From an uncultured Pelagibacteraceae bacterium (lineage in GTDB: Bacteria; Pseudomonadota; Alphaproteobacteria; Pelagibacterales; Pelagibacteraceae): 48,715 bases of DNA. The DNA is taken from assembly GCA_902570915.1 (NCBI GenBank), contig CACGAB010000008.1:1-48715 (forward strand), written 5' to 3'. How positions within the stretch are numbered: position 1 is the first letter of the stretch; every line of letters begins with the position of its first letter. The position numbers and the translations under genes are program-made. Positions 18,577 through 29,116 of the stretch are shown in pieces. Below the pieces are notes generated by a model. It was not told the DNA's origin. It made no database searches and saw only the letters and a list, made by a program, of their open reading frames with translations.

Positions 18577-19868
18577 TGAAAAATATAGTCGTTGTTGGAT
18601 CTCAATGGGGTGACGAAGGTAAAGGAAAAATTGTCGACTGGTTATCTGAACAAGCAGATGTGGTAATAAGATTCCAAGGTGGTCACAATGCTGGACATAC
18701 TCTTGTGATAGATGGTGTAATTTATAAGTTAAGATTACTTCCATCTGGGATAGTTAGAAAGGGTAAAATATCAATCATTGGGAATGGTGTTGTAGTAGAT
18801 CCTTGGGCCTTATTAGAAGAAATTAAAGAAATAAAATCTAAAGGTGTAAAGGTTAATACAAGTAATTTTATTATTTCTGAGTCCGCAAATTTGATTTTAC
18901 CTTTTCACAGGGAAATGGATGAAATTAGAGAGGATGCAGCGGGCAAAAGCAAGATAGGCACAACTAGACGAGGAATTGGACCTGCATATGAAGATAAAGT
19001 TGGTAGAAGATCAATAAGAGTTATGGATTTAAGGTCTGAAAAAAATTTAGATCAAAGACTTGAATCAGTGCTAATTCACCATAATGCAATAAGAAAAGGT
19101 CTAGGAAAAAAAATTTTTGAAAAGGATCAGTTAAAGTCTGATTTACTTAAAATAGCACCTAGAATATTAGAATTTTCACAACCTGTGTGGCTCAAAATTG
19201 ATGAATTCAAAAAACAAAAAAAGAAAATTTTATTTGAGGGTGCTCAAGGTGTTTTGCTTGATGTTGACCATGGAACTTATCCTTTTGTTACTTCTTCAAA
19301 TACTGTCGCATCAAGTGCAGCTACAGGAACAGGCTGTGGAATTAATTCGATAAATTATGTTCTTGGTATTACAAAAGCTTATACAACAAGAGTTGGAGAA
19401 GGTCCGTTCCCAACAGAGCTTAAAGATAGTATTGGTGAACTATTAGGTACTCGGGGAAAAGAATTTGGAACTGTCACAAGTAGAAAAAGAAGATGTGGAT
19501 GGTTTGATGGTGTTTTAGTTAGACAAACAATTAAAGTTTCAGGTATTAATTCTATTGCTTTAACAAAATTAGATGTTTTAGATGAACTAGATGAAATAAA
19601 AATGTGTATTGCTTACGAGCTTGATGGTAAAAGATTAGATTATTTGCCTGCTGCTGTAGAGGATCAAATAAAAATAAAACCTATTTATAAAACTTTTCAA
19701 GGTTGGAAAGTTTCCACAAGTGGTATCAAAAATATGGATTCAATGCCCGAAAACGCAAAAAAATATATCTTTGCAGTGGAGGATTTTATTGATGCAAAAG
19801 TTTCCAGTATTTCAACGAGTCCAGAAAGGGATGACACTATTTTAATTGAAAATCCTTTTGATATTTAA
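18576..19868 (+). CDS. purA: Adenylosuccinate synthetase
   Basis: First committed step from IMP to AMP, using GTP and aspartate. The 430-residue protein has the N-terminal [59 protein letters not shown] and [11 protein letters not shown], all hallmark segments. The start shares a base with the thiD stop. The 3' end overlaps the convergent rpoH stop by four bases, and no terminator hairpin is visible between them. Confidence 0.98.
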   Translation: MKNIVVVGSQWGDEGKGKIVDWLSEQADVVIRFQGGHNAGHTLVIDGVIYKLRLLPSGIVRKGKISIIGNGVVVDPWALLEEIKEIKSKGVKVNTSNFIISESANLILPFHREMDEIREDAAGKSKIGTTRRGIGPAYEDKVGRRSIRVMDLRSEKNLDQRLESVLIHHNAIRKGLGKKIFEKDQLKSDLLKIAPRILEFSQPVWLKIDEFKKQKKKILFEGAQGVLLDVDHGTYPFVTSSNTVASSAATGTGCGINSINYVLGITKAYTTRVGEGPFPTELKDSIGELLGTRGKEFGTVTSRKRRCGWFDGVLVRQTIKVSGINSIALTKLDVLDELDEIKMCIAYELDGKRLDYLPAAVEDQIKIKPIYKTFQGWKVSTSGIKNMDSMPENAKKYIFAVEDFIDAKVSSISTSPERDDTILIENPFDI

Positions 19869-20758
19869 TTTGTAGGCAATAGATTTTTTGACTTAGCTAA
19901 AAGTAGCATGTGCTTTTGAAGTTTTTCAAATGCTCTGTTTTCTATCTGTCTGACTCTTTCTCTGCTAATTTTATATTTTTGACTTAAATCTTCTAAGGTA
20001 GTTGGATCATCATTTAGTCTTCTTGAATATAAAATTTCTCTCTCCCTATCATTAAGAACTTTAATTGAGTCTTTTAATAAATCTTTTCTTTGTTCCATCT
20101 CCTCATGCTGAGCATATTTCAAATCGTGATCTAGTTCCTTGTCTACTAGCCAGTCCTGCCATTCATCTCCATCTTCACCAACTTGAGCGTTTAAAGAAAA
20201 TTCTTTACCTGAAAGCCTTCTATTCATCGAAACTACCTCGTCTTTACTCACATCAAGTTTACTAGCGATTTTATTTACGTGCTCATCTTTTAAATCACCC
20301 TCCGTCTCTGGCGAAATTTGATTCTTAATTTTTTTTAAATTGAAAAATAATTTTTTTTGTGCAGTTGTGGTACCAATTTTAACAAGACTCCATGATCTTA
20401 AAATATATTCCTGAATTGAAGCTTTGATCCACCACATTGCATAAGTTGCTAATCTAAAACCTTTTTCTGGTTCAAATTTTTTAACTGCTTGCATCAACCC
20501 TACATTTCCCTCTGAAATCATTTCATTCACAGGTAATCCGTATCCTCTATATCCCATTGCAATTTTTGCAACCAATCTTAAGTGACTAGTAACTAATTTT
20601 TCCGCAGCTTTAATATTTCCAGTCGTTTTCCAATTTTTTGCAAGCATATATTCTTCTTCTGCTGCTAACATTGGAAATTTTTTGATTTGCTCTAAGTATG
20701 CAGCCAAACCACCTTCATTAGATAGAGTTGGTAGATTGCTGCTAATTGATGTATTCAT
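19865..20758 (-). CDS. rpoH: RNA polymerase sigma-32 factor RpoH
   Basis: Alternative sigma factor directing heat-shock transcription. The 297-residue length is usual for RpoH. Region 2 appears as [20 protein letters not shown] and [21 protein letters not shown], and the RpoH box follows as [14 protein letters not shown], which separates it from the housekeeping sigma factor. Region 4.2 is at the C-terminal end with [19 protein letters not shown]. It lies downstream of rluD on the same strand, with 41 bases between; that gap contains a TATAAT (minus strand, 20778-20783) without a clear -35 element. FtsH, which degrades RpoH in E. coli, is encoded nearby. Confidence 0.96.
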   Translation of the reverse strand: MNTSISSNLPTLSNEGGLAAYLEQIKKFPMLAAEEEYMLAKNWKTTGNIKAAEKLVTSHLRLVAKIAMGYRGYGLPVNEMISEGNVGLMQAVKKFEPEKGFRLATYAMWWIKASIQEYILRSWSLVKIGTTTAQKKLFFNLKKIKNQISPETEGDLKDEHVNKIASKLDVSKDEVVSMNRRLSGKEFSLNAQVGEDGDEWQDWLVDKELDHDLKYAQHEEMEQRKDLLKDSIKVLNDREREILYSRRLNDDPTTLEDLSQKYKISRERVRQIENRAFEKLQKHMLLLAKSKNLLPTN

Positions 20759-20799
20759 AAGAGTGTTTATTTAATTTATTATAATTAATTTTCAATAAT

Positions 20800-21780
20800 T
20801 TATTTTTCAGTATTTCTAAGCTTTTTTAAAATATTATTAAGATCTTTTGGCAAAAGTGAGGAAAAAATCATTAGTTTTTTAGTACTAGGATGAGTGAAGC
20901 CCAATGTTTTTGCATGAAGAAATTGCCTCTTTAATTTAGAAATTGAATTTTGAAGATCTAAATCAACATTTTTTAATTTTTTATATTTTTTTTTATATTT
21001 ATCATCTCCTAATATACTGTTACCTTTGTAGTTCATATGTACTCTGATTTGATGTGTTCTCCCAGTTTCTAATTTACATTCAACTAAACTTAATGTCGGT
21101 ATCTTTTCATTTTCAAAAACTTCAATAGTTTTATAATTAGTTATAGCTTTTTTTCCTTTAAAACTACTAACCGCCATTAGTTGTCTATTTTTTGAACTAC
21201 GAGTAATAAAAGTTTCAATTCTTCCATAAGACGGTCTAAGTTTACCCCATATTAAAAGCTGGTAGACTCTTGTAATTGTGTGATCGTTAAATTGTTTTGA
21301 TAAATTTTCATGAGTTTCATTGTTTTTTGCAACTACAACCAAACCAGAGGTGTTCTTATCAATTCTATGAACAATACCAGGTCTTAACTCATCACCTATG
21401 TTTGATAAAGAGTTTTTTTTATAACTCATTAAGGCATTAACGATTGTTTTATCATAGTTTCCAGCTCCTGGATGCATTATTATGCCAGCAGGTTTATCAA
21501 TTACTAATAAATCTTTATCTTCATAAACTATTTTTAATCTAAATTTATAAGGTTTAAGAGATGCTGTCTCTGGTTCTGGGATTTGAAGATCTATAAAGTC
21601 ACCAACCGAGACTTTTTTTGAGGGATTTTTAATAATCTTATTATTTAATTTTAATTTTTCTTTAAGTATTAAATTTTTAATCCTTGTTCTGCTGATAAAT
21701 TCATCTCTTTTATTAATTAAAACATCAACTCTTAAATTCTTTTCCTGTTCTTTAACTATAAAATTAATGTTTTTTTTCAT
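20800..21780 (-). CDS. rluD: RluD-family 23S rRNA pseudouridine synthase
   Basis: Isomerises uridines in large-subunit rRNA. Among the 326 residues are an N-terminal S4-like RNA-binding domain (about 14-68) and the catalytic domain with LLVIDKPAGIIMHPG and the active-site aspartate D141 in GIVHRIDKNTSGLVVVAK, then LETGRTHQIRVHM. RluD modifies helix 69 in E. coli; family members differ in target, so the exact uridines are inferred. The start ATG is 23 bases from the divergent tRNA-Arg gene. The rluD-rpoH arrangement is common in alphaproteobacteria. Confidence 0.93.
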   Translation of the reverse strand: MKKNINFIVKEQEKNLRVDVLINKRDEFISRTRIKNLILKEKLKLNNKIIKNPSKKVSVGDFIDLQIPEPETASLKPYKFRLKIVYEDKDLLVIDKPAGIIMHPGAGNYDKTIVNALMSYKKNSLSNIGDELRPGIVHRIDKNTSGLVVVAKNNETHENLSKQFNDHTITRVYQLLIWGKLRPSYGRIETFITRSSKNRQLMAVSSFKGKKAITNYKTIEVFENEKIPTLSLVECKLETGRTHQIRVHMNYKGNSILGDDKYKKKYKKLKNVDLDLQNSISKLKRQFLHAKTLGFTHPSTKKLMIFSSLLPKDLNNILKKLRNTEK

Positions 21781-21784
21781 AAAA

Positions 21785-21790
21785 TATAAT
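21785..21790 (+). promoter_or_regulatory. Candidate -10 element for tRNA-Arg
   Basis: A perfect TATAAT in the 23-base space between rluD and the tRNA, 14 bases before the mature tRNA 5' end. No convincing -35 hexamer lies 16-18 bases upstream, inside the rluD start region. Confidence 0.45.
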
Positions 21791-21803
21791 ATTAATAATA
21801 TAT

Positions 21804-21880
21804 GCGTCTGTAGCTCAATTGGATAGAGCGCCTGACTTCGGATCAGGAGGTTCTGGGTTCAACTCCTAGCAGGCGCACCA
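21804..21880 (+). tRNA. tRNA-Arg (anticodon TCG)
   Basis: A 77-base cloverleaf with the CCA end encoded. Acceptor stem GCGTCTG pairs with CAGGCGC (one G-T), the D arm contains AGCTCAATTGGATAGAGC, and the anticodon arm is CCTGA-CTTCGGA-TCAGG giving anticodon TCG, which reads CGA and other CGN arginine codons. The T loop is TTCAACT. A TATAAT at 21785-21790 is suitably placed as a -10 element. The convergent ABC permease stop codon lies one base after the CCA. Confidence 0.97.
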
Positions 21881-21881
21881 A

Positions 21882-22673
21882 TTATTCTCCCATATTTATT
21901 AAAGTTCCCTTAATTCGAGCTCTTAAAAAAGATAAATAAAATAGCACTATTCCAATTAGCAAATAAAGCAGGTTCAATAAATATGCTTGTTTTAAATTTA
22001 CATAATCAATTGATCCATTTAAAAGTATATTTCTAGTTTCATCAAAAATATAAACAAGTGGCAAACATTTTGCCATGAATTGAAAGAAGTCTGGTAGAAT
22101 TTCTATTGGATAATAAATGCATCCCAAAGGAGCTAACAAAAATAAGGATGACCATGCAATATTTTCAAAAGATGGACCAAATCTAATTAGACCTGAACTT
22201 ACAAATAATCCAAGTGTTATCCCAAATAGATATAAACTTATGAATAAGAATAAAAGTGGCAAACCCAATTTTAAAATCGATACACCAAATAGAGGAGAGG
22301 TTAACATGATTGCAGGAACCAATCCTATTAAAGTCCTTATCAAAGCAGTAAAAATTAATGAAACAATAATTTCTTTAAGCTTTAGGGGAGCAATAAACAA
22401 ATTTGTGAAATTTCTACTCCAGATTTCTTCTAAAAAAAGCATATTAAAACTAATGCTTGATCTAAAAAGAATATCGTAAAGTATTGCACATGTTAAAATT
22501 ACTCCTAAAGTATTACTATAGTAGTCACTATGTATTGAGAAGAATTTTGAGATAAAACCCCACAAAATTATTTGAATTGTTGGCCAATAAATTAAATCCA
22601 AAATTCTTGGCAAAGAACTTTTAATTAAATAAAAATGTCTAAGGAAAAGACCATACATTTTATTAAAATTCAT
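21882..22673 (-). CDS. ABC-2 type transporter permease
   Basis: Integral membrane protein of 263 residues with about six hydrophobic segments, e.g. IQIILWGFISKFF, LGVILTCAILYDILF, LIFTALIRTLIGLVPAIML, LLFLFISLYLFGITLG, SSLFLLAPLGCIYYPIE and LLYLLIGIVLFYLSF. The layout matches ABC-2 exporters of the NodJ/drug-efflux kind. It is encoded just downstream of, and overlapping by four bases, its partner ATPase, so a two-gene exporter is clear; the substrate cannot be told. Its stop abuts the tRNA-Arg 3' end on the other strand. Confidence 0.88.
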   Translation of the reverse strand: MNFNKMYGLFLRHFYLIKSSLPRILDLIYWPTIQIILWGFISKFFSIHSDYYSNTLGVILTCAILYDILFRSSISFNMLFLEEIWSRNFTNLFIAPLKLKEIIVSLIFTALIRTLIGLVPAIMLTSPLFGVSILKLGLPLLFLFISLYLFGITLGLFVSSGLIRFGPSFENIAWSSLFLLAPLGCIYYPIEILPDFFQFMAKCLPLVYIFDETRNILLNGSIDYVNLKQAYLLNLLYLLIGIVLFYLSFLRARIKGTLINMGE

Positions 22674-23398
22674 ACTTTTTCCCTTGTAAGTTTTAAAAAA
22701 ACTTCTTCCATATTTTTTCTTCCATGTTTTTTAATTAATTCCTCAGGTCTACCCTCATCAATAATCGACCCTTTATTCATCATTAAAACTGAGGAACACA
22801 GTCTCTCTACCTCTGCCATATTGTGTGATGCTAATAAAATTGATGTTTTATTTTCCTGTTGATATTCCTCTAAAAAACTTCTAACAAAATCACCTGTTTC
22901 AGGATCAAGTGATGCTGTAGGTTCATCAAGAAGTAAAACTTTTGGATTATTAATTATTGATTTTGCAAGACTAACTCTATTTTTTTGACCAGATGACAAC
23001 TCCCCGGTTAATTTATCTATAAATTCGTGGAGTCTTAATTTTTCACACAGATAATCAATTTTTGCCTTATGTTTGTTTACATCATAAAGCCTCCCATAAA
23101 CTTCTAAATTTTGTCTAACTGTCAATTTTTTTGGTAGCTCTATATAAGGAGATATAAAATTTAATTGATTTAATAAATCTACACGTTGGTTTTCAATTTC
23201 GAGTCCATTTATTAAAACCTTTCCTTTTGATGGTTTTAACAAACCTAAAATCATACCGATTGTAGTAGTTTTTCCACAACCATTAGGACCAAGTATCCCA
23301 ATAATTTCATTTTGACTGACTTTAAAAGAAACGTCTTTTACTGCTTCTTTTGTATTATAAGTTTTTGATAATCCTATTACTTCAAGTGGTTTTTTCAT
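22670..23398 (-). CDS. ABC transporter ATP-binding protein
   Basis: Nucleotide-binding subunit of 242 residues. Walker A is GPNGCGKTT near residue 38 (usually GPNGAGKTT), the signature is LSSGQKNR, Walker B is VLLLDEPTASLDP and the switch histidine is in ASHNM. It resembles ATPases of two-component ABC-2 exporters (CcmA/NodI-like). The start overlaps the end of tsaC by 17 bases and its end overlaps the permease by four, so the three genes form one minus-strand operon. Substrate unknown. Confidence 0.92.
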   Translation of the reverse strand: MKKPLEVIGLSKTYNTKEAVKDVSFKVSQNEIIGILGPNGCGKTTTIGMILGLLKPSKGKVLINGLEIENQRVDLLNQLNFISPYIELPKKLTVRQNLEVYGRLYDVNKHKAKIDYLCEKLRLHEFIDKLTGELSSGQKNRVSLAKSIINNPKVLLLDEPTASLDPETGDFVRSFLEEYQQENKTSILLASHNMAEVERLCSSVLMMNKGSIIDEGRPEELIKKHGRKNMEEVFLKLTREKV

Positions 23399-24329
23399 TG
23401 AATCTTGATGCTCTTAATAATCTATCATTAATAGTTTTACCATATCCTCTATTGGGAATTTTGCATACTGCAATCGAGCTATATTTCTTTTTTTTAATTT
23501 TTCTCAAAGTAGAATATAAATTTTTTGCAGCTTCTTTTAAATTTCCTTTTTGTGACAAAAAATAATAATTTGACTTACTTACTTTTCTCTTTCTGATCAA
23601 CAAGTATGCCTCATCTTTATGAATATTTTTTGCATTCAGTCTGATGGGCAAACCTGGTGAATAATGAACCTTAAATTGACCTGGTGAAATGATTTTTGAA
23701 GGTTTGTTATTTATTGATATTTTTTTTCTTAGTATTTTTTGTATAGTTGAAACATTTAAACCACCTAATCTTAAGATTTGAGGATTCTTTCTGAGATCAA
23801 TAATTGTTGATTCTAATCCGATAGATGATTTTCCACCTTCAAGTACGTACTTTATTTTTTTCCCAAAATCCTCTTTTACATCAGCGGATGTAACAGCACT
23901 AACCCTAGATGAGGGATTAGCACTTGGAGCCGCTAAAGGAAATTCTAAAATTTTTAGTAATCTTCTCGTGACGAAGTGACGTGGAAATCTTACTGCTAAT
24001 GTATTTTTTTTATTAGTAATTACTTTTGAAATTTTTGAGGTTTTTTTAAGATTTAGAATAAATGTTAGGGGGCCAGGACAAAATTTTTTATATAACTTAA
24101 TAAAGTCTTTGTTTAGATAACAATCTTTTTTCAATCTAGAAATATCCAAATAATGAACTATAAGAGGGTTATTTTTTGGTCTTTTTTTAAGCTTATATAT
24201 TTTTTGACAAGCGCGGTCTGAGTAAGCATTACCCGCCAAACCATAAACTGTTTCTGTAGGTATCGCAATACATTCTCTTTTACAGAGTAGTTTTTTAGCT
24301 TTTTTAATATTTGCAAGATTCATTTTCAT
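23382..24329 (-). CDS. L-threonylcarbamoyladenylate synthase (Sua5/TsaC family)
   Basis: Makes threonylcarbamoyl-AMP, the donor for t6A37 in tRNAs reading ANN codons. The N-terminal YrdC domain shows AIPTETVYGLAGNAYS, KKRPKNNPLIVHY, LAVRFPRH and APSANPSSRVSAVTS. At 315 residues it is the longer Sua5 form, with a C-terminal Sua5 domain joined by the conserved linker segment SPGQFKVHYSP. It is followed by, and overlaps, the ABC ATPase gene; no functional link between them is apparent. It diverges from xseB with 20 bases between the starts. Confidence 0.93.
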   Translation of the reverse strand: MKMNLANIKKAKKLLCKRECIAIPTETVYGLAGNAYSDRACQKIYKLKKRPKNNPLIVHYLDISRLKKDCYLNKDFIKLYKKFCPGPLTFILNLKKTSKISKVITNKKNTLAVRFPRHFVTRRLLKILEFPLAAPSANPSSRVSAVTSADVKEDFGKKIKYVLEGGKSSIGLESTIIDLRKNPQILRLGGLNVSTIQKILRKKISINNKPSKIISPGQFKVHYSPGLPIRLNAKNIHKDEAYLLIRKRKVSKSNYYFLSQKGNLKEAAKNLYSTLRKIKKKKYSSIAVCKIPNRGYGKTINDRLLRASRFNEKTT

Positions 24330-24349
24330 GTATTATCTGAGAGTATTAT

Positions 24350-24604
24350 ATGAAAGATAAAGATTTACCAAATGATTATGAGTCTTCATCTCTTGATGAA
24401 TTAACTCTTGAAGCTAATAAATTAATTGAGGATTTAGAAAGTCAAAAAGATTTACAAAATTCGATTGAAAAATATCAAAATTTATTAAAACTTAATAATA
24501 TTATCGAGAAAAAATTTAAAAAAAGGGTCATCGATATCAATACAATAACTAAAGAAAATATATCTAAAATAACATTAAAGAGTAATGCAAAAAAAACTAA
24601 ATAA
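24350..24604 (+). CDS. xseB: Exodeoxyribonuclease VII small subunit
   Basis: Small helical subunit of exonuclease VII, which degrades single-stranded DNA. The 84 residues include the family pattern SLDELTLEANKLIEDLES and SIEKYQNLLKLNNIIEKK. The family is short and low in complexity, but the position directly upstream of ispA and dxs is typical and supports the call. It overlaps ispA by 20 bases. Confidence 0.88.
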   Translation: MKDKDLPNDYESSSLDELTLEANKLIEDLESQKDLQNSIEKYQNLLKLNNIIEKKFKKRVIDINTITKENISKITLKSNAKKTK

Positions 24605-25457
24605 AATTGCTAAGGATACAAATACTTTTTTAAAAAGGTTTATAAAAAAACAAAGTAAATCTGAATTAATTATTCCAATGCAATATGGATTATTTTCAGG
24701 CGGCAAAAAAATAAGATCAAAAATACTGGTTGATGTTGGTTCAATATTTAATTTGAATTATAAAACATTAATAATTATCGGTGCCGCTGTTGAATGTATT
24801 CATGCTTATTCACTCATTCATGATGATTTACCATGTATGGATAATGATTTAATAAGACGAGGTAAGCCCTCTACTCATATCAAATTTGGAGAGTCTACAG
24901 CTGTTCTCGCTGGAAATTCACTTTTAACTATGGCTTTCGAAATTTTAAGTCATAAAGATTTAAATACCAGTGAAAAAACAAAAATTAGATTAATCAGTAA
25001 AATTTCTGAAAGTTCTGGACACCTTGGCATCGCTGGTGGTCAATATTTAGATTTAAGCTACGAACATAAGAAAATTTCAAAAAAAAAAATAATTGAAATG
25101 GAAATAAAAAAAACTGGAAAGCTTTTTAGTTTTTGTTGCGCAGCGCCATTAATATTAAAGAATAAAAGTAAAAAAGATATTCAAAATTTTGAAAATATTG
25201 GAGCTGATATAGGTTTATTATTTCAAGTTGCTGATGATTTAATTGATTACGATGGAAACCTCTTAGCTGCAGGAAAAAAAACAGGAAAAGATAAAAAAAA
25301 GGGTAAAGCAACTCTTATTAGTTTACTGGGGTATAAAAATACTATTAAATATGCAAATAAAATTATTTTAAAAATTAATACTAAATTAAAAGATTATGAA
25401 CCAAAATCCAAGAATTTATCTGAAACCTTAAATTATATTTTGAATAGAAATAAATGA
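24585..25457 (+). CDS. ispA: Farnesyl diphosphate synthase (short-chain prenyl transferase)
   Basis: Condenses dimethylallyl and isopentenyl diphosphates to geranyl/farnesyl diphosphate. The 290-residue protein has [10 protein letters not shown], the first aspartate-rich motif DDLPCMDND (with the two-residue insertion typical of bacterial FPP synthases), [12 protein letters not shown] and the second motif DDLIDYDG. It lies between xseB and dxs, the common arrangement, overlapping each slightly. Product chain length is inferred from the family and context; the long-chain enzyme is encoded separately at 29113-30126. Confidence 0.94.
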   Translation: MQKKLNKIAKDTNTFLKRFIKKQSKSELIIPMQYGLFSGGKKIRSKILVDVGSIFNLNYKTLIIIGAAVECIHAYSLIHDDLPCMDNDLIRRGKPSTHIKFGESTAVLAGNSLLTMAFEILSHKDLNTSEKTKIRLISKISESSGHLGIAGGQYLDLSYEHKKISKKKIIEMEIKKTGKLFSFCCAAPLILKNKSKKDIQNFENIGADIGLLFQVADDLIDYDGNLLAAGKKTGKDKKKGKATLISLLGYKNTIKYANKIILKINTKLKDYEPKSKNLSETLNYILNRNK

Positions 25458-27367
25458 AAAAAAAATACGAATTTTTAGATCAAATTAATTTTCCATCGGA
25501 CTTAAAAAAAATTCCTGAAATAAAACTGCAAAAGGTTGCTGATGAATTAAGAGAGGAAATGATTGATGCAGTATCAGTTACCGGAGGACATTTGGGTGCC
25601 AGCTTAGGTGTTGTAGAATTAAGCGTTGCGCTACATTATACTTTCAATACACCAAGTGACAAATTAATTTGGGATGTGGGACACCAATGTTATCCACACA
25701 AAATTTTAACAGGAAGAAAAGATAAAATAAGAACACTCAGACAAGGAGGGGGTCTCTCAGGATTCACGAAGCGTTTAGAAAGTGAATATGATCCTTTTGG
25801 AGCCGCTCATAGTTCCACTTCAATTTCATCAGCTTTAGGAATTGCAGAAGCAAATAAATTATCAAAAAAATCGGAAAACGTTGTAGCAGTGATTGGTGAT
25901 GGTGCAATAAGCGCAGGTATGGCCTATGAAGCTATGAATAACGCGGGTGCTTCAAAGACTAAGATGATCGTTATACTGAATGATAACGATATGTCAATTG
26001 CGAGACCTGTTGGAGCAATGGGAACATATTTGGCTAAGATTTTTTCTGGTAAAATCTATTTTAGTTTAAGAGAAACAATAAAATTGATTACATCTGCATT
26101 TTCAAAAAGATTTAGTGCAAAAGCAGGTAAAGCTGAAGATTTATTAAGATCAGCTGTAACTGGTGGTACTTTATTTAGTTCATTAGGTTTCTATTATATC
26201 GGTCCTATAGATGGTCATGACCTCTCTTCATTAATTCCAATTTTAAGAAATGCTAGGGACTCAAAACACAAAGGTCCTATTTTAATTCATATTAAAACAA
26301 AAAAAGGAAAAGGTTATTCTTTTGCTGAAGAAGCAAAGGATCATTATCATGGAGTATCGAAATTTAATGTAAAGACAGGAGAACAGGAAAAAAGTTCCAG
26401 TAAAATACCATCATATACTAAGGTTTTTGCTGATACTCTTATACAACACGCAAAAAAAGATAGTAAAATAGTTGCAATAACTGCGGCTATGCCGGATGGA
26501 ACTGGATTAAGCAATTTTCGAAAAGAATTTCCAGACAGAACTTATGATGTCGGTATTGCTGAACAACATGCGGTTACTTTTGCTGCTGGTTTGGCAACTG
26601 AGAATTATAAACCTTATGCAGCAATTTACTCAACATTTCTTCAAAGAGCATATGATCAAGTTGTTCATGATGTTGCAATACAGAGTTTACCCGTAAGATT
26701 TGCGATAGATAGAGCAGGACTAGTTGGAGCTGATGGACCTACACATGCAGGAAGTTTCGACACGACCTATTTAGCAACATTACCTAATTTTATTGTGATG
26801 GCTGCTAGTGATGAGGCGGAGTTAGTCAGAATGATAAATACTTCTACAGAGATTAATGATAGACCATGTGCATTTAGATACCCCAGAGGAGCAGGTATTG
26901 GATCAGTATTACCCTCAATTAATGAAAAAATAGAGATTGGTAAGTCAAGAATTATTCAAGAGGGAAAAAAATTGGCCTTAATAAATTTTGGAGCTAGATT
27001 AAATGAAAGCTTAAAAGCATCAGAAAATTTAAAAAAAAAGGGAGTAAATGTTACAATAGTGGACGCTAGGTTTGCAAAACCTTTAGATGAAAATTTAATA
27101 TGGCAATTAGCAACAACTCATGAAGCGATTATAACAATTGAAGAGGGATCTATCGGTGGATTTGGTTCTCATGTGGTTGATTTTTTGACAAAAAAAGGAT
27201 TGATGGACTCAAATTTAAAATTTAGGTCAATGAAACTCCCAGATATTTTTATAGATCAGGATAAACCCGATAATATGTATAAACAAGCAAATTTAGATTG
27301 TATTTCAATTGAAGAACAAATTTTAGATGTATTGAATTCTAATATTATTTTACAAAAACAAAAATAA
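25454..27367 (+). CDS. dxs: 1-deoxy-D-xylulose-5-phosphate synthase
   Basis: First enzyme of the methylerythritol phosphate route to isoprenoids, and a source of deoxyxylulose 5-phosphate for thiamine and pyridoxal routes. Among its 637 residues are [20 protein letters not shown], the thiamine diphosphate motif [18 protein letters not shown] with NDNDMSIA, and the transketolase-like [18 protein letters not shown] and [15 protein letters not shown]. It overlaps ispA by four bases. The convergent aroC stop is five bases beyond its stop, with no terminator visible. Confidence 0.98.
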   Translation: MKKKYEFLDQINFPSDLKKIPEIKLQKVADELREEMIDAVSVTGGHLGASLGVVELSVALHYTFNTPSDKLIWDVGHQCYPHKILTGRKDKIRTLRQGGGLSGFTKRLESEYDPFGAAHSSTSISSALGIAEANKLSKKSENVVAVIGDGAISAGMAYEAMNNAGASKTKMIVILNDNDMSIARPVGAMGTYLAKIFSGKIYFSLRETIKLITSAFSKRFSAKAGKAEDLLRSAVTGGTLFSSLGFYYIGPIDGHDLSSLIPILRNARDSKHKGPILIHIKTKKGKGYSFAEEAKDHYHGVSKFNVKTGEQEKSSSKIPSYTKVFADTLIQHAKKDSKIVAITAAMPDGTGLSNFRKEFPDRTYDVGIAEQHAVTFAAGLATENYKPYAAIYSTFLQRAYDQVVHDVAIQSLPVRFAIDRAGLVGADGPTHAGSFDTTYLATLPNFIVMAASDEAELVRMINTSTEINDRPCAFRYPRGAGIGSVLPSINEKIEIGKSRIIQEGKKLALINFGARLNESLKASENLKKKGVNVTIVDARFAKPLDENLIWQLATTHEAIITIEEGSIGGFGSHVVDFLTKKGLMDSNLKFRSMKLPDIFIDQDKPDNMYKQANLDCISIEEQILDVLNSNIILQKQK

Positions 27368-27372
27368 AATTT

Positions 27373-28455
27373 TTATCCGCATTGAGCTTGATTCAATAAA
27401 TAATGATCAAGCAAGACGCATGATAGCATTGCTTCACCTACTGGTACTGCTCTAATTCCAACACACGGATCATGTCTACCTTTAACAGAAATAGTGGTAT
27501 TTTTTCCAAATTTATTTATTGTTTTTCTGCTCTTTAAAATCGATGAGGTAGGCTTAACAGCAAATGAAACAATTATTTGTTGACCAGAAGAGATACCACC
27601 AAGAATTCCACCTGCGTTATTTGAATTGAATTTTAATTTGTTTTTTGATTGTGAAATTTCGTCTGAATTTTCCTCTCCTGATAACTGTGCAGAATTCATT
27701 CCGGAACCAATATTAACACCTTTGACTGCATTTATACTCATCATCGCTGAGGCAATATCAGAGTCAAGTTTTGAATAAATTGGAGCTCCTAACCCTGCTG
27801 GGATACCATTTGCTCTAATTTCAATTACAGCACCACAAGATGAACCAGCTTTTCTAATACTTAAAAGATATTTTTCCCATATTTTAAGCATAGATTTATC
27901 GGGGCAAAAAAATGGATTTTTATATATTATTTTATCATCCCAATTATTTGTGTCACATCCAAGAATTCCAAGTTGGGTAACTGCACCAGATATTTTAAAT
28001 TTTTTACCTAATTTTTTTTCCAAAACTTTTTTTGCTACAGCACCAGCAGCAACTCTTGATGCAGTTTCTCTTGCTGAAGATCTTCCGCCACCCCGGTAAT
28101 CTCTAATTCCATATTTCTTGTAGTAAGTATAATCCGCGTGGCCCGGTCTAAATTTATCTTTAATATCATTATAATCTTTTGAGCGCATATCTTCATTGTA
28201 AATGATTAAGGATATTGGAGTTCCAGTTGTTTTCCCGTCAAAAACACCTGACAGAATTTCTACTTTATCACTTTCTTTTCTTTGAGTAGTAAATTTAGAT
28301 TGACCAGGTCTTCTCTTGTTAAGCTCTACTTGGATATCTTGCTGATTAAGGTTTATTAGAGGTGGACAACCATCAATTATACAACCAATTGCAGGTCCAT
28401 GAGACTCCCCCCAAGTTGTGAAACGAAATAACTTTCCAAAAGTGTTAAATGACAT
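27373..28455 (-). CDS. aroC: Chorismate synthase
   Basis: Last step of the shikimate route, using reduced FMN. The 360 residues include [20 protein letters not shown] at the start, [16 protein letters not shown], the flavin-binding [19 protein letters not shown], and the C-terminal [18 protein letters not shown]. It is a single gene on the minus strand between convergent dxs and divergent pdxH, with 34 bases between the aroC and pdxH starts for both promoters. Confidence 0.98.
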   Translation of the reverse strand: MSFNTFGKLFRFTTWGESHGPAIGCIIDGCPPLINLNQQDIQVELNKRRPGQSKFTTQRKESDKVEILSGVFDGKTTGTPISLIIYNEDMRSKDYNDIKDKFRPGHADYTYYKKYGIRDYRGGGRSSARETASRVAAGAVAKKVLEKKLGKKFKISGAVTQLGILGCDTNNWDDKIIYKNPFFCPDKSMLKIWEKYLLSIRKAGSSCGAVIEIRANGIPAGLGAPIYSKLDSDIASAMMSINAVKGVNIGSGMNSAQLSGEENSDEISQSKNKLKFNSNNAGGILGGISSGQQIIVSFAVKPTSSILKSRKTINKFGKNTTISVKGRHDPCVGIRAVPVGEAMLSCVLLDHYLLNQAQCG

Positions 28456-28489
28456 TAATTTATATTGTATAGATTATTTTGTTAAAATT

Positions 28490-29116
28490 ATGAATCAAAA
28501 AAACTCACTTGGTCTTAATAAGTGCTTTTTAGATGTAGATGAACCTTTTGAATTATTTGGAAAATGGTTTGATGAGGCTAAAAAGAGAGAAATAAATGAT
28601 CCTAATGCTTTAGCATTGGGAACTGCTAGCAAAGATGGCATTCCATCTGTCAGAATGGTACTTTTGAAGGGTTTCGACAAAAATGGATTTATTTTTTACA
28701 CCAATTTGAATAGTCAAAAAGGAAATGAGATTAAGGTAAATCCAAATGCCACAATGTGTTTTCATTGGAAGAGTTTACTTAGACAAATCAGAATTGTAGG
28801 AACATTAAGTCCAGTTAGTGAAAAGACAGCAGATGATTATTATAATTCAAGAGCTTATGAAAGTAGAATAGGTGCATGGGCCTCGAAACAAAGCACCGTC
28901 TTAAAAAATAGAGATGAACTTCTAAATGCTATGAAAAATTTTAGAAACAAATATAAAGATACAAATAATGTACCCAGACCTAGTCACTGGTCTGGATGGA
29001 ATTTAAAACCATCAACTATTGAATTTTGGCTTGATGGAGATAACAGAATTCATGAGAGATTAAAATATTCTTTAGATAAAAATAATAGCTGGACCAAAAG
29101 TCTTTTAAGTCCTTAA
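28490..29116 (+). CDS. pdxH: Pyridoxamine 5'-phosphate oxidase
   Basis: FMN enzyme oxidising pyridoxamine and pyridoxine phosphates to pyridoxal 5'-phosphate. The start is placed at the ATG at 28490 (208 residues, normal length); the frame stays open upstream to 28418 but that would overlap the divergent aroC start. Motifs include NALALGTASKDGIPSVRMVLLKG, FIFYTNLNSQKGNEI, the E-S-R-I-G-A-W-A-S-K-Q-S segment and the C-terminal IEFWLDGDNRIHERL. The stop overlaps the convergent ispB stop by four bases. Confidence 0.96.
   Translation: MNQKNSLGLNKCFLDVDEPFELFGKWFDEAKKREINDPNALALGTASKDGIPSVRMVLLKGFDKNGFIFYTNLNSQKGNEIKVNPNATMCFHWKSLLRQIRIVGTLSPVSEKTADDYYNSRAYESRIGAWASKQSTVLKNRDELLNAMKNFRNKYKDTNNVPRPSHWSGWNLKPSTIEFWLDGDNRIHERLKYSLDKNNSWTKSLLSP

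Noticed and set aside
28418..28489. Upstream start for pdxH
   Set aside because: It would overlap the aroC coding start on the opposite strand and add 24 residues not expected in PdxH; the ATG at 28490 gives a normal length.
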